From Mesorhizobium sp. B2-3-12 (GTDB lineage Bacteria; Pseudomonadota; Alphaproteobacteria; Rhizobiales; Rhizobiaceae), in NCBI RefSeq assembly GCF_006442205.1, contig NZ_VFVR01000012.1, positions 1-64,000 on the forward strand: a DNA stretch of 64,000 nt, given 5' to 3'. Each line of letters opens with the position of its first letter. The first letter of the stretch is position 1. Position numbers and translations under genes: made by a program. This document shows, one piece after another, positions 27,448 to 36,076 of the stretch. Below the pieces are notes generated by a model that did not search any database, had not been told where the DNA came from, and saw nothing but the letters and a program-made list of their open reading frames with translations.

Positions 27448-27624
27448 TTAAGACCCGCTGCTGTTTAACGTGTTGCCGATCTTGGTGAACTTGGCGTTGA
27501 CCGAATTTCCAAGCGCGCCTGCACCGGTAATGATGGCAAGCGCGATCAACGCGGCGATGAGACCATATTCAATTGCGGTCGCACCGGACTCGTCTCGGAC
27601 GAACTTGTGAATGAGCTTCTGCAT
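27448..27624 (-). CDS. flp: Flp/PilA-type IVb pilin
   Basis: 58 residues from ATG 27624, preceded by TAGGAATTGAGAC (AGGAA, spacing about seven). The sequence begins MQKLIHKFVRDESGATAIEY and continues with a hydrophobic helix GLIAALIALAIITGAGALGN. This is the Flp pilin pattern: a short basic leader, prepilin cleavage after the glycine of ESG, and glutamate at mature position five. Flp pilins build thin adhesive bundle pili exported by the Tad machinery. No other tad genes are nearby except the TadG-like gene on the other strand. Confidence 0.9.
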   Translation of the reverse strand: MQKLIHKFVRDESGATAIEYGLIAALIALAIITGAGALGNSVNAKFTKIGNTLNSSGS

Positions 27625-27867
27625 GTCTCAATTCCTAATTTCTCCTCATGAGCATAGGCATCCGGCGTTGCCACTCTGTTAATGTTGGAGCCGTTCTGAC
27701 CCTGCAGCGCTTCGCGCCTTTTCATCTGGATCAATTTTAAGGGCCGCTTTAAGCTTTTCGAAGCCTTGTTCAGAAGTAAACCATCCTATCTCGCCCCCAA
27801 GAAGCTCACCGGGTAGTTGCAATTACACAGCCAACTTGCGGCTGGTGCAAAGCAACAGGAGAGTGTC

Positions 27868-28506
27868 ATGAATTCTTTCGTCAAAACCTTCGCCAAAACT
27901 CTGGCTAGCAGCGCATTCATTATCGCCTTGTCGCTTCCGGCAACGGCTGCCGGAGGGATCGGCGTCGGTGCTGGTGCCTCCGTCGGCGGAAGCGGCGGCG
28001 TCAATGCCGGAGCCGGTGCCTCTATCGGCGGATCGGGCGGCATCGTCGCCGGGGCTGGCGCATCGATTGGCGGTGCGGGCGGCGTGAACGCCGGTGCTGG
28101 GGCCAATGTAGGCGGTTCGAATGGCGTCAGCGCCGGGCTCGGCGCTTCGGTCGGCGGCAGCAATGGCGTCAATGCAGGAGCCGGGGCTAACATCGGTGGT
28201 TCAGGCGGCGTCGACGCCGGGCTCGGTGCCAATGTTGGTGGAACGGGCGGCATTAACGCGGGGCTTGGCGTCAATGTCGGCCGCACAAGCGGCGTTGGTG
28301 TCGGCGTGGGTATTGGCAACGGAACGGTTCCCAGCAGTCCTGCGAACCCGAGCACCCTCTCGAGCCGAAGCATTCCAGGTGCAGTGGCTCAGATGTCGAA
28401 TTCGCAGGTGATGCGCATGAAGAAGCGCTGCGCCGACGTCCTCAGCAGCGAAGGGGCTTATGATAGCGACCTGCGCCAGCTCTGCTTGCTGATAGCACGC
28501 CGCTGA
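27868..28506 (+). CDS. Secreted glycine-rich protein with nine 14-residue repeats
   Basis: 212 residues from ATG 27868, with CAGGAGAG six bases upstream. A signal peptide ends at ATAA near residue 28. Residues 29 to about 150 consist of nine consecutive 14-residue units of the form GGVNAGAGASIGGS. Glycine is at fixed positions, and small or polar residues (A, S, N, V, I) alternate. This periodicity fits an extended beta-roll or fibre-forming structure. A C-terminal part with two cysteines (KKRCADVLSSEG, LRQLCLLIARR) follows. I recognise no named family. Secretion and repeats suggest a surface or matrix role, which is inference. Confidence 0.8.
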   Translation: MNSFVKTFAKTLASSAFIIALSLPATAAGGIGVGAGASVGGSGGVNAGAGASIGGSGGIVAGAGASIGGAGGVNAGAGANVGGSNGVSAGLGASVGGSNGVNAGAGANIGGSGGVDAGLGANVGGTGGINAGLGVNVGRTSGVGVGVGIGNGTVPSSPANPSTLSSRSIPGAVAQMSNSQVMRMKKRCADVLSSEGAYDSDLRQLCLLIARR

Positions 28507-28572
28507 GGCTGAAGGGGACTGCGGAACCAGCCGCGAGGCTTTGGCCGCACTCTCCCGCCTCCGGCCGGTCGG

Positions 28573-28597
28573 GAAGCCCGTCTTAAAGGCGGGCTTC
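28573..28597 (+). terminator. Hairpin after the glycine-rich gene
   Basis: GAAGCCCG and CGGGCTTC form an eight-pair stem with a nine-base loop, 67 bases after the stop codon. Only a poor T-run follows, so termination efficiency is unclear. Confidence 0.45.
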
Positions 28598-28897
28598 TGC
28601 ACTGTTGTTTGATGGCTAAAGCAAATCGGGTTCTTTGTTGGAGACACGCCCTTGGTCTCGTACGTCCGGCAACCCCTTGCGGAAATCGATGCTGATCTAG
28701 CCCATCGCAGCCGCCCCTCTGAGGAAAAGCCCTCGCGAACGCAGTTGTCCGTTGCCTCGCAGCTATTCGCAGCCCTAGGCTTCAGGAAGCGGCTGCTGAT
28801 CCTGATTCATCTGATGGATACCTTGCGAAGCTAATTGAGATCGGCTTGATAGAGATCCGCAGGGTCGGCTGCTGCCACCCCAGGCCCTGCGAACTGA

Positions 28898-28931
28898 AAG
28901 GCCGGTCGGCTCCCTGATCGGCCTTATTTTT
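28898..28931 (+). terminator. Intrinsic terminator upstream of leader copy B
   Basis: AAGGCCGGTC (28898-28907) pairs with GATCGGCCTT (28916-28925) around an eight-base loop, followed by ATTTTT. It lies 10 bases before the leader-like repeat. It either ends an upstream transcript or takes part in attenuation of the leader. The rest of 28598-28897 holds nothing recognised. Confidence 0.6.
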
Positions 28932-28940
28932 GAGCAGCAA

Positions 28941-29042
28941 AAAGGGCCGGCGGATTGAGACGCTCTCCACCAGCCCTTGGTGACGGCGGGTAGCGAGAGG
29001 GAGGGACTCCTCGCGCCACCATCGACGCCATTAGCAACAATA
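28941..29042 (+). promoter_or_regulatory. Leader-like structured repeat, copy B
   Basis: Homologous to copy A at 23905. The closing stem is AAGGGC (28942-28947) with GCCCTT (28973-28978). The inner sequence CGGATTGAGACGC is identical; elsewhere paired bases differ between the copies. It is joined to the remnant of a SulP transporter. Conserved RNA motifs before sulP genes are known in alphaproteobacteria (the sul1 motif); whether this is that motif needs a covariance model search. Confidence 0.5.
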
Positions 29043-29048
29043 GGGCGC

Positions 29049-29657
29049 AATTCGGTCGTGGCCGGTGCATTTCTCCTTGTGCTGCTCGTCCTCCTCCAAG
29101 ACATACTCGCTGTCGTGCCTGTCGCTGCGTTGACGGCAGTAATGATAATGGTTTCGATCAACACCTTCTCGTGGGCTTCGGTCGGCAGGCTGCGCACAAA
29201 TCCTTGGCCGTCGTCCATCGTCATGCTGGCAACGGTTGTTGCCGTTGTGACCACGGGCGACCTTTCGATTGGCGTACTGATCGGGGTCCTGCTTTCTGGC
29301 GTGTTTTTCGCGGGCAAGGTTTCTCGGCTCAGCCGGGTAACCTCAATGCTCTCAATGGACGGTCGCGTGAGAACTTACGTCGTCGAGGGCCAGATATTTT
29401 TTGCCTCGGCAGGGACATTTGCCGACTCGATGAATGTCCTGGAGCCGGTCGAAAAGATCGTGATCGATGTTAGTGCCGCTCATTTCTGGGATATCTCGGC
29501 GGTCAGTGCCCTTGACCGCGTTGTACTGAAAGCGCGCCGGCGCGGACATAAGGTTGAAGTCGTTGGCTTGAACGCCGCAAGTGCAACCTTGGTTGAGCGT
29601 TATGGACAGGATCAAGCAGTCGGTGAGGTTGGAGTGCCAGCAGCTGGTGGCCAATAG
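29049..29657 (+). pseudogene. SulP-family transporter, N-terminal half missing
   Basis: The frame encodes only the last part of a SulP sulfate/bicarbonate transporter. Visible are the final membrane helices (VVAGAFLLVLLVLLQDILAV, ALTAVMIMVSINTFSW, then VTTGDLSIGVLIGVLLSGVF) and a complete STAS domain (YVVEGQIFFASAGTFADSM, VIDVSAAHFWDISAVSALDR). Roughly the first half of the transporter, including the substrate-binding helices, is absent. The conserved leader is fused almost directly to the break. An open frame back to 28977 runs through the leader and is not a real start. Transport function is very unlikely. Confidence 0.75.
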
Positions 29658-29714
29658 GAAGACCCTGGCGTCGGCAATCGGCGTAAGAAACGTCTCCCGA
29701 CGGATCGACCGGGA

Positions 29715-29786
29715 ATGTCTGTTGCATGCAGCAATAGGCGCAAAGCAGCCATGTCTGTTGCATGCAGCAATAGGCGCAAAGCAGCC
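29715..29786. repeat. Perfect 36-bp tandem duplication
   Basis: Bases 29715-29750 and 29751-29786 are identical, and the first six bases recur at 29787. The unit contains the palindrome TGCATGCA. A plus-strand frame from 29715 reads through both copies (MSVACSNRRKAA twice) to a stop at 29834 without any ribosome site. The rest of 29658-30020 holds nothing recognised. Probably a recent slippage event. Confidence 0.85.
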
Positions 29787-30020
29787 ATGTCTTCTTTGGG
29801 GCCGGAAGCGAAGATCGGCTTCGTGGATTTCTGAAAAATACGCCGACGTTCTTCGGCCGAAGGTTGGCGTGTTGGTTCTCCGAGCTTCAAGCGCGGGTCA
29901 CAATCTCGCTGAGCGTTTTGTGCATGCTGTTCAGCAACGGTCAGGTCCTCATCGGAAGTGTCGAACCACCTCTGAAGTCCCGCTCTCCAAGGCGTTGGAG
30001 TTGCCAGTGGCCTTGCGCCG

Positions 30021-33000
30021 TCAGAACTTCACGCCGAGATTCACCCTGGCGCCGTTGTCGCTGGATCCGCCGCCGAACTGGCCCGAATAGGACAGGCCGA
30101 GCGTCGCATTGGCCGCCATCTTCAGGTCGAAGCCGGCTTCAATCACAGCGGCATCCCTGGCGATCGGCACACCGGCAATGGTGAAGGTATCGCTGCCGGC
30201 AAAGGCGAGGGTGGACAGCGGTTTGGTGTCGCCGAAGGCGTGCTGCCAGCCGAGCATGCCGCGCGCTGTCGCATTGATGGTCCCAAGCGCAAAATTCGTC
30301 GAACCGCGCAGGCCGAGCGTGGTGAAGGTCGCATCGGTGGTCGAACTGCTGCTGGTCAGCGCCGCCGCACCGCCCTCTTCCATGAAGCCGTCCGTGTGAA
30401 CGCGGACATAGGCAAGATTGGCGAAGGGCTCGAACTTGAACTGGCTGGCGTCGGTCTTGTAGGCGAATTCGCCGAAGATCTGCGCGGTGCCGGCGTCGTA
30501 GTCGGCCGAGAGTTGATCGGCAAGACCGTTGAAGCCGACCGAGCGTTTTGTCGACAGGCTGCTCCAGCTATAGGCCGCGCCGGTGCGGAAGGCGATGGCG
30601 CCCCAGTTGGTGCCGCCATAGAGACCGAGATGGTAGTTGTCGGCGTCCCCGGAGGAATTGCGATCGTCGGCATCGAAATTGGAATGGCTGTAGCCGCCGA
30701 GCAGACCGACACGCCAGCCGCCCACCAGCGTGTCGGTGCCCGCCAGTAGGCCCCCCGTCGAACGATCGAAAGCGGCGGCGTTGCCGTCGGAAACGGTCGT
30801 GCCCCAGGAGCCGAACCCCTGGCCCCACACCGCAAAACGGTCGGTGTCGGCGGCCACCATTTCGGGTCCGCCTTCGCCATAAGCCATGACAGGCAATGTT
30901 GCCGCGGTCGTATCGCCGAAAGCGGTGCGGATACGGCTGGTGGCTGCATCTCGAACGAAGCGGCTGTCCTCGACCAGCATGCCGTTGGCCGAAGCGTGAA
31001 TCTCGCCGGAAAGCTGGTCAAAGGCGGCGCGGGCTTCCGCGTCGGTGGCAAGTCCGGCGACGGCGTTGAATAGGGTCCCGCTGGTCAGGCTGTCTAGCCC
31101 TTCGCCCGTAGCGATCTGGTTGCGCGTCTGACCGGCATCGGCAAAGTCGCGCACCTTGATCACATTGAGGTAGGCGTTGTTGGCATCATAGGTGTCGGTC
31201 ACGGACAAAAAGGCGGTGCTTGTAATGCCGGTGACCGAGGCGAACTCCGTCCCGCCAAGGCCGCTATCGGCGGTCAGCACTCTGAATTGGCCGACGCCGA
31301 CGCCGTTTGCGCTGACAGCCAGCGTCGCACCGCTCAGATCAGCTGTGCCTGTCGTGAGAAACCGGTCAGCCTGGCCTGCGCCGCTGATGTCGACGGCCAG
31401 CACCGAGCCAGCCTCGAAGATCGCATCGCCGTCATTTTGCCTGGTGAAATCGCCGGCAATGCCGTTGGCCATCATCAAGCGGCCCTTATTGGTGAATTTG
31501 ACCAATCCGTCGAGGACGGTCGCCGTCGTTGTCGTGCCGCCGATGGCGGCGGCGATGATATCGACCCCGGCAGCATTGATCATCTCGGCGCCGCCGAAGA
31601 CATTGCCGGCGCCAGCGGTGTTCCACGTCGCATTGTTGTTAAACATGACGCCGCCGCCGTCGAAATTGATCTTCCCGGTGATGCCGCCATTGTTGGTCAG
31701 CGTTACCGGGCCGCCCGTGGTGGTGACCGCCACATCGCTCGACAGTTGCGAAGCGTTGCGCACCACGCCGCTGGTGGTGATGTCGATTGCCTGGCCGGAG
31801 AGCGATTCCACCCTGATCGCGGCCACGCTGCCTTCTACGGTGCCTGACGTCTTGACGCTGGTCGTGCGTGTTCCGTCGGTTCCGCCATTGTAGGCATAGA
31901 CGCCATAGCGGCCGCCACTGACCGCCCTCGCATCGACTGTCAGATCGGTGGAGGCAAGGCCGCCTGCGACGGAGGCAAGCGAGCCATCCGTGGAACTGAA
32001 CGTGGCGATGCCCCCGTTGACGGCCAGTATGCCTATGTCGGCCCCCAGCACATCGCCCTTGGTGGTAATCTTTGTTGCGCCACTGCCCTTGTTCTCTGCG
32101 TAGACGCCGAAATTGCCGCCGTCCACGGCCATGGCATCGAGCGTCAGGTCGCCCGTGGTGGTGGTACTCGTGAGTGCTTGAATACCCGCAAAACCGAACG
32201 TCTTCACAGGACCGCTGGTGGTGATGTTTGTCGCGCCAGTGCCGAGATTGGAAGCTGAGATGCCGATGTAAGCCCCTGTCACGGCGTCGGCGTTCAGCGT
32301 CACATCCTTACCTGTCGCACGATTGCCGATGGCGATGCCGGTGGCCAGGCGCCCGGTGACCGGTCCCGTTGCCGTGACGCTGGTGTCGCCGCTGCCCTGA
32401 TTGTCGGCAACGATGCCGATGATCTCAGCCGTCACGCCTGCCACGTTCACGGTCAGGTCGTTCGCGGTGGTGCCATTTACGACATGGACGCCGTAGCTGC
32501 CGGCTCCGGTGCCTGTCACCACACCTGTCGCGGTGACGCTGGTGTCCCCAGTGCCGTCGTTTTCGGCATAGATGCCGACCTTGCCGCCGGTGACCGCGCC
32601 TTGAGCCTGTACTGTCAGATCTTTGCCTGCATTGAGGGGCGGACCGGCAACAAATGTCACCGAGCCGTTCAGGATCGTGTTGGGTACATCAAGCTGTGGC
32701 CCACCATTGATTGCATAGATGCCGTATCCGTCCGCGCCGGTGGCCGTGATATCGCCGGTCGCGGTCACGCTGAGATCCGCCGTCAGGCCTTGATTGATGG
32801 TGTAGATGCCGCTGGTGCCGCCCGTCACCTTTCCGGTGGAGATCGTGGAGCCGCCGCCTTGCGAATAGACCACGACGCCATAGCCATCGGAGCCCGTCGC
32901 TGTGATGTCACCGGTTGCTTTGATATCTGTCGCGCCATCGCCGGTGTTGATCGCAGCAAGGCCGATCAGGGCGCCGGTCAGGCGCCCGTTTGTGTCGATG

Positions 33001-33449
33001 GTGACCGCGCCGCCGGGGTTCGGCCCGAGGCTGAAATAAGGCGGGGTGAACTGCGGAACTGGAACCAGCGAAACGACGCCCAGGCCGACGCCCGTCGTCG
33101 ACGTCAATGCCGAGGGATTGGCATCGGTGTAGCTGACCACGCCACTTCCCAATATGCCCAATGCGAAGGGATCGCTGGTATTGACGCTGAAAGTTGGGTC
33201 GGTTGTGACCGACGGACTGGCCGGCAAAGCGAGAAGGCCAGGCGCGTCGCTAATGTCGAGCGGGAAGGTGATCGTGTCGGGAACGATCTGGCCAGTCGTG
33301 TTGGCGCCGGAGCAGACATAATTGGACGGCGCCGCATCCGTGCAGTCGGCAAACGAATTTTCGCCACAGCCGAGAAGCGTTGCGCCGGCCATCGCCGTGC
33401 TCACAAGCAAACGATTGCGATAGCGGCTGATACTGCTGCTGAATTTCAT
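30021..33449 (-). CDS. Autotransporter with repetitive passenger and C-terminal beta-barrel
   Basis: About 1142 residues from ATG 33449 (GGCAGGAC upstream). An export signal with a long basic start (MKFSSSISRYRNRLLVST) is followed by a passenger of roughly 800 residues. It is built from degenerate units resembling GTGDTSVTATGVVTGTGAGS and DITATGSDGYGVY, which predict a right-handed beta-helix. The last 280 residues are a type V autotransporter barrel: alternating strands such as WRVGLLGGYSHSNF and a final phenylalanine in ARVNLGVKF. Such proteins expose the passenger on the cell surface for adhesion or autoaggregation. Plus-strand open frames inside it are shadows. A divergent LuxR-type gene may control it. 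Confidence 0.9.
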   Translation of the reverse strand: MKFSSSISRYRNRLLVSTAMAGATLLGCGENSFADCTDAAPSNYVCSGANTTGQIVPDTITFPLDISDAPGLLALPASPSVTTDPTFSVNTSDPFALGILGSGVVSYTDANPSALTSTTGVGLGVVSLVPVPQFTPPYFSLGPNPGGAVTIDTNGRLTGALIGLAAINTGDGATDIKATGDITATGSDGYGVVVYSQGGGSTISTGKVTGGTSGIYTINQGLTADLSVTATGDITATGADGYGIYAINGGPQLDVPNTILNGSVTFVAGPPLNAGKDLTVQAQGAVTGGKVGIYAENDGTGDTSVTATGVVTGTGAGSYGVHVVNGTTANDLTVNVAGVTAEIIGIVADNQGSGDTSVTATGPVTGRLATGIAIGNRATGKDVTLNADAVTGAYIGISASNLGTGATNITTSGPVKTFGFAGIQALTSTTTTGDLTLDAMAVDGGNFGVYAENKGSGATKITTKGDVLGADIGILAVNGGIATFSSTDGSLASVAGGLASTDLTVDARAVSGGRYGVYAYNGGTDGTRTTSVKTSGTVEGSVAAIRVESLSGQAIDITTSGVVRNASQLSSDVAVTTTGGPVTLTNNGGITGKINFDGGGVMFNNNATWNTAGAGNVFGGAEMINAAGVDIIAAAIGGTTTTATVLDGLVKFTNKGRLMMANGIAGDFTRQNDGDAIFEAGSVLAVDISGAGQADRFLTTGTADLSGATLAVSANGVGVGQFRVLTADSGLGGTEFASVTGITSTAFLSVTDTYDANNAYLNVIKVRDFADAGQTRNQIATGEGLDSLTSGTLFNAVAGLATDAEARAAFDQLSGEIHASANGMLVEDSRFVRDAATSRIRTAFGDTTAATLPVMAYGEGGPEMVAADTDRFAVWGQGFGSWGTTVSDGNAAAFDRSTGGLLAGTDTLVGGWRVGLLGGYSHSNFDADDRNSSGDADNYHLGLYGGTNWGAIAFRTGAAYSWSSLSTKRSVGFNGLADQLSADYDAGTAQIFGEFAYKTDASQFKFEPFANLAYVRVHTDGFMEEGGAAALTSSSSTTDATFTTLGLRGSTNFALGTINATARGMLGWQHAFGDTKPLSTLAFAGSDTFTIAGVPIARDAAVIEAGFDLKMAANATLGLSYSGQFGGGSSDNGARVNLGVKF

Positions 33450-34129
33450 GTCCTGCCCCCGCTCATTTCGACAATCGTGTCGGCAGGAGCCGAAGCGACC
33501 GTCGGTAATCTCAGCGTCCATGGCTGATCGAATGCGGTCGGCTTTCCTATCGTCATATGACGACGGTAGTCGGTTTGTGGCCTGATGGCGGCTTGCAGGG
33601 ACCGGACTGTTACATTAGGGAGACACATTTGTTTTTGCTTAATTAACGAGGCGTACCAGTGACGGCAGTCTGCAACGTTGTGAGCCCAAGGTGCATCGCC
33701 CCGAATGGAAGCCATGTTGCCCTTGACTGCATGTCCGGCAGCGCGTCCAACCGGCTGCGCCAAAGTTTTGTTGCTTTCCTGGCTGGAGGGCATCTGGGAA
33801 TGGGCGAACACAAAGCTCGATTCAGAGCCGATGCTACCCACAGCCTGCTGTGCCCTTGGGTACGCTCCAGTATACCCCAAGGTCGAATTACCGATGCGGC
33901 GGAGACTCTGGACAAGGCCCTTGTCCGAACAATCGGCATATGACAATAGTTCTTCGGCTATTGGCACGCAGCTAGAACAGACTGTTACCGTGAGGGCCCA
34001 TATTTATCCATTCTAATATTGATGCTGCAGGCTTGGGTGTGACTATCGACTTGTTTAGCGATGACGCAACTTGCACGTGAGCTTTCGTGTGCAAGGTTTC
34101 ATCGGTCCGCATACAGTAATGGATTGATC
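33450..34129. other. Intergenic region between autotransporter and LuxR duplicate
   Basis: About 680 bases that should contain the autotransporter promoter. No operator-like palindrome or RNA gene was recognised, and open frames here are not convincing. Confidence 0.35.
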
Positions 34130-34501
34130 ATGGCATTCACGACCATCGAAACGGTCTCCGCCGTTGTCGGCCAAATCGATGAAGCTGCCTACGATCAGGA
34201 ACGGGTTCGATGCGGTCGCCGGGCTGCGCTAACTTTCAAGAAGTCAAGAAGCTGCATCGTGCGGCTAGACCAACAGGCTTGCGGCGCGATGGCGGCTGTT
34301 CATGATCCTGAGATGTGTTCTTCCGAGGCAACCGCCGCGCCCATGCGCGACCCCATCAGCGCGGTCGCGGTCGCGCAGCCGGTAGCCAAGATCTATGATC
34401 GCTCACGCCTAAGGAGAGACGGAGCCGGGTTCCGGCGCCGTGAGTTCTGGCAAGAATGGTACAGGCCGCGCGACATGGTGAATGGAAGACATCATGGCTG
34501 A
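34130..34501 (+). pseudogene. Degenerate partial copy of the adjacent LuxR-type gene
   Basis: The frame starts MAFTTIETVSAVVGQIDEAA and ends RRREFWQEWYRPRDM, closely matching residues 1 to about 115 of the gene at 34494 (MADVTIETVSAVVGQIYEAA ... RRRELWQDWMRPRDM). The middle has changed frame after QER and returned at SRSCIVR. The DNA-binding domain is missing because the copy ends exactly where the intact gene begins. It is a tandem duplication that lost its 3' half. Confidence 0.8.
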
Positions 34502-35633
34502 CGTCACCATCGAAACGGTTTCCGCTGTCGTAGGCCAGATCTATGAGGCCGCCTACAATCAGGAACGCTGGTTCGACGCGATAACCGGCATGCGCGACCT
34601 GTTCGGCGGTTCGCGCTCCTGCATTGTGCGCGTCAGTCCGGAAACGCTCGACGCGGTCGCATCCGACCTGGATCCCGAATTCCAGTCGCAAAATGGCATC
34701 GAAGCCATGCTTCGCGATCCCCTGGCTGCGGCGTCAGCCGCCTTGTCGCTCGGCACGGTCAATCGTTGGCCGCCCGCACCCGATGAGACAGCGTTCCGCC
34801 GACGCGAACTCTGGCAAGACTGGATGAGGCCGCGCGACATGTATCAAGGGCTGGTCTGTAACCTCCTCGCCTCCAACGGTGCGCATTGGCTTCTCGATAT
34901 CCATCGCGGCTCAAGGCACGAAGCGTTCGACAATACCGAGATCGACCTGTTGCAGAAGATCGTGCCGCATATGCTGCGCGCCGGGCAGATCAGCCGGAGT
35001 CTGGAGAACACGTCGGCCTTGGCATCGGCGTTCTCGCACCTGCCCTTCGGCGTGTTTCTGGTGAACGGCCACCGGCAAATCGCGCAGATGAACGAAGCCG
35101 CAGAGGCGATACTGGCGCGGCCCGACAGCTCCCTGAGGCTGCATGGCGGCATGATCGTCGCCTCAAATCCTAGGGATGCGCAGGAGCTTCAGCGGCTGGT
35201 CGCGGATGCCTGCTCGTTGCGGGATGGTGCCATTCCAGGAACCGGAGGAACGCTGATTGTTCCGTCGGATCACAAGCGCTCCGAGATGTCGCGGCTGGTG
35301 CTGTCGGTCGCGCCATTTGTCGATGCCCGCGCCTATGGCCTGGCGTCGGAGCGTTGCGCGGTGATCATGGTCTCAGAGGTCGCCCGCCGCATTGCCGATG
35401 GCTTCGAGAAGCATGTCCGCGGTCTGTTCGATCTAACTTCGGCCGAGGCCCGACTTGCCGCCGCATTGGCGTCGGGGCGGACGCTGAAAGAAGCCGCTGC
35501 AAGCTCGAAGATCACCGTCAAGACTTGTCGGACCTATCTCGAACGGATTTTTTCCAAGACCCGCACCCGTCAGCAGAGTGAACTGGTCGCACTGCTCAAG
35601 AGCACGGAACCGCTTAGCGGGCGCGGCCGGTAG
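34494..35633 (+). CDS. LuxR-type helix-turn-helix regulator
   Basis: About 379 residues from ATG 34494 (an ATG at 34482 is also possible). The N-terminal two-thirds form a PAS-like region of unknown ligand (ETVSAVVGQIYEAAYNQERW; FLVNGHRQIAQMNEAAEAI). The C-terminal end is a LuxR-type DNA-binding domain: LTSAEARLAAALASGRTLKE, then ITVKTCRTYLERIFSKTRTR. No autoinducer-binding residues or receiver aspartate are apparent. It is divergent from the large autotransporter, and nearby location suggests, but does not prove, that it regulates it. Confidence 0.88.
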   Translation: MADVTIETVSAVVGQIYEAAYNQERWFDAITGMRDLFGGSRSCIVRVSPETLDAVASDLDPEFQSQNGIEAMLRDPLAAASAALSLGTVNRWPPAPDETAFRRRELWQDWMRPRDMYQGLVCNLLASNGAHWLLDIHRGSRHEAFDNTEIDLLQKIVPHMLRAGQISRSLENTSALASAFSHLPFGVFLVNGHRQIAQMNEAAEAILARPDSSLRLHGGMIVASNPRDAQELQRLVADACSLRDGAIPGTGGTLIVPSDHKRSEMSRLVLSVAPFVDARAYGLASERCAVIMVSEVARRIADGFEKHVRGLFDLTSAEARLAAALASGRTLKEAAASSKITVKTCRTYLERIFSKTRTRQQSELVALLKSTEPLSGRGR

Positions 35634-35734
35634 CAACCGATTTTCACGGCGGGCACTCTCACGATGTGGGACATGGTTTCTTGCTGGTTGAAGGTTGGTC
35701 AAACCGGCCGACCGAGCGCTAACCACCCTGATTG

Positions 35735-36076
35735 TTAGCCACGTCGTTGCCGTGGTGGCGAAGACAGTTTTCCTGGTTGGCGCCGGTCCGGCCATTTTCC
35801 CAACAGCGCCGGTGCATCGTTCCCAATCGCCGAAGTGCCTTTTATTGGGATGAGCGACGGCTCTTCAGCCTTTTTCCTACTTCCTGTTTTCAGCGCTTCG
35901 ATTTCTTCATCGCGCCTGGTGATGCGGCTTTCCAAGTTCGCGATGCGCTCGGTAAAAAAGTATCGACCGGCGACAAATCCTCCGCTTCCGAACAACACTG
36001 AGAAGGTAGCGAACGCTACGGGGTTGCCGATGACCAATGCTGCATTCGTTTGGAAGAACGCGATCAGGTCGTGCAT
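35735..36076 (-). CDS. Small membrane protein with coiled coil
   Basis: About 113 residues from ATG 36076, nine bases after AAGAGG; an ATG three codons earlier is possible. A transmembrane segment (NPVAFATFSVLFGSGGFVAG) is followed by a heptad-like helix (ERIANLESRITRRDEEIEAL) and a basic, proline-rich tail. No family recognised. The arrangement of one helix and a cytoplasmic coiled coil is common for small membrane-associated proteins. It lies between the LuxR gene and ku without an obvious partner. Confidence 0.6.
   Translation of the reverse strand: MHDLIAFFQTNAALVIGNPVAFATFSVLFGSGGFVAGRYFFTERIANLESRITRRDEEIEALKTGSRKKAEEPSLIPIKGTSAIGNDAPALLGKWPDRRQPGKLSSPPRQRRG

Noticed and set aside
32484..33527. 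Plus-strand open frame of 347 codons opposite the autotransporter
   Set aside because: It is an antisense shadow of a strongly biased, repetitive GC-rich gene, with no ribosome site and no family.
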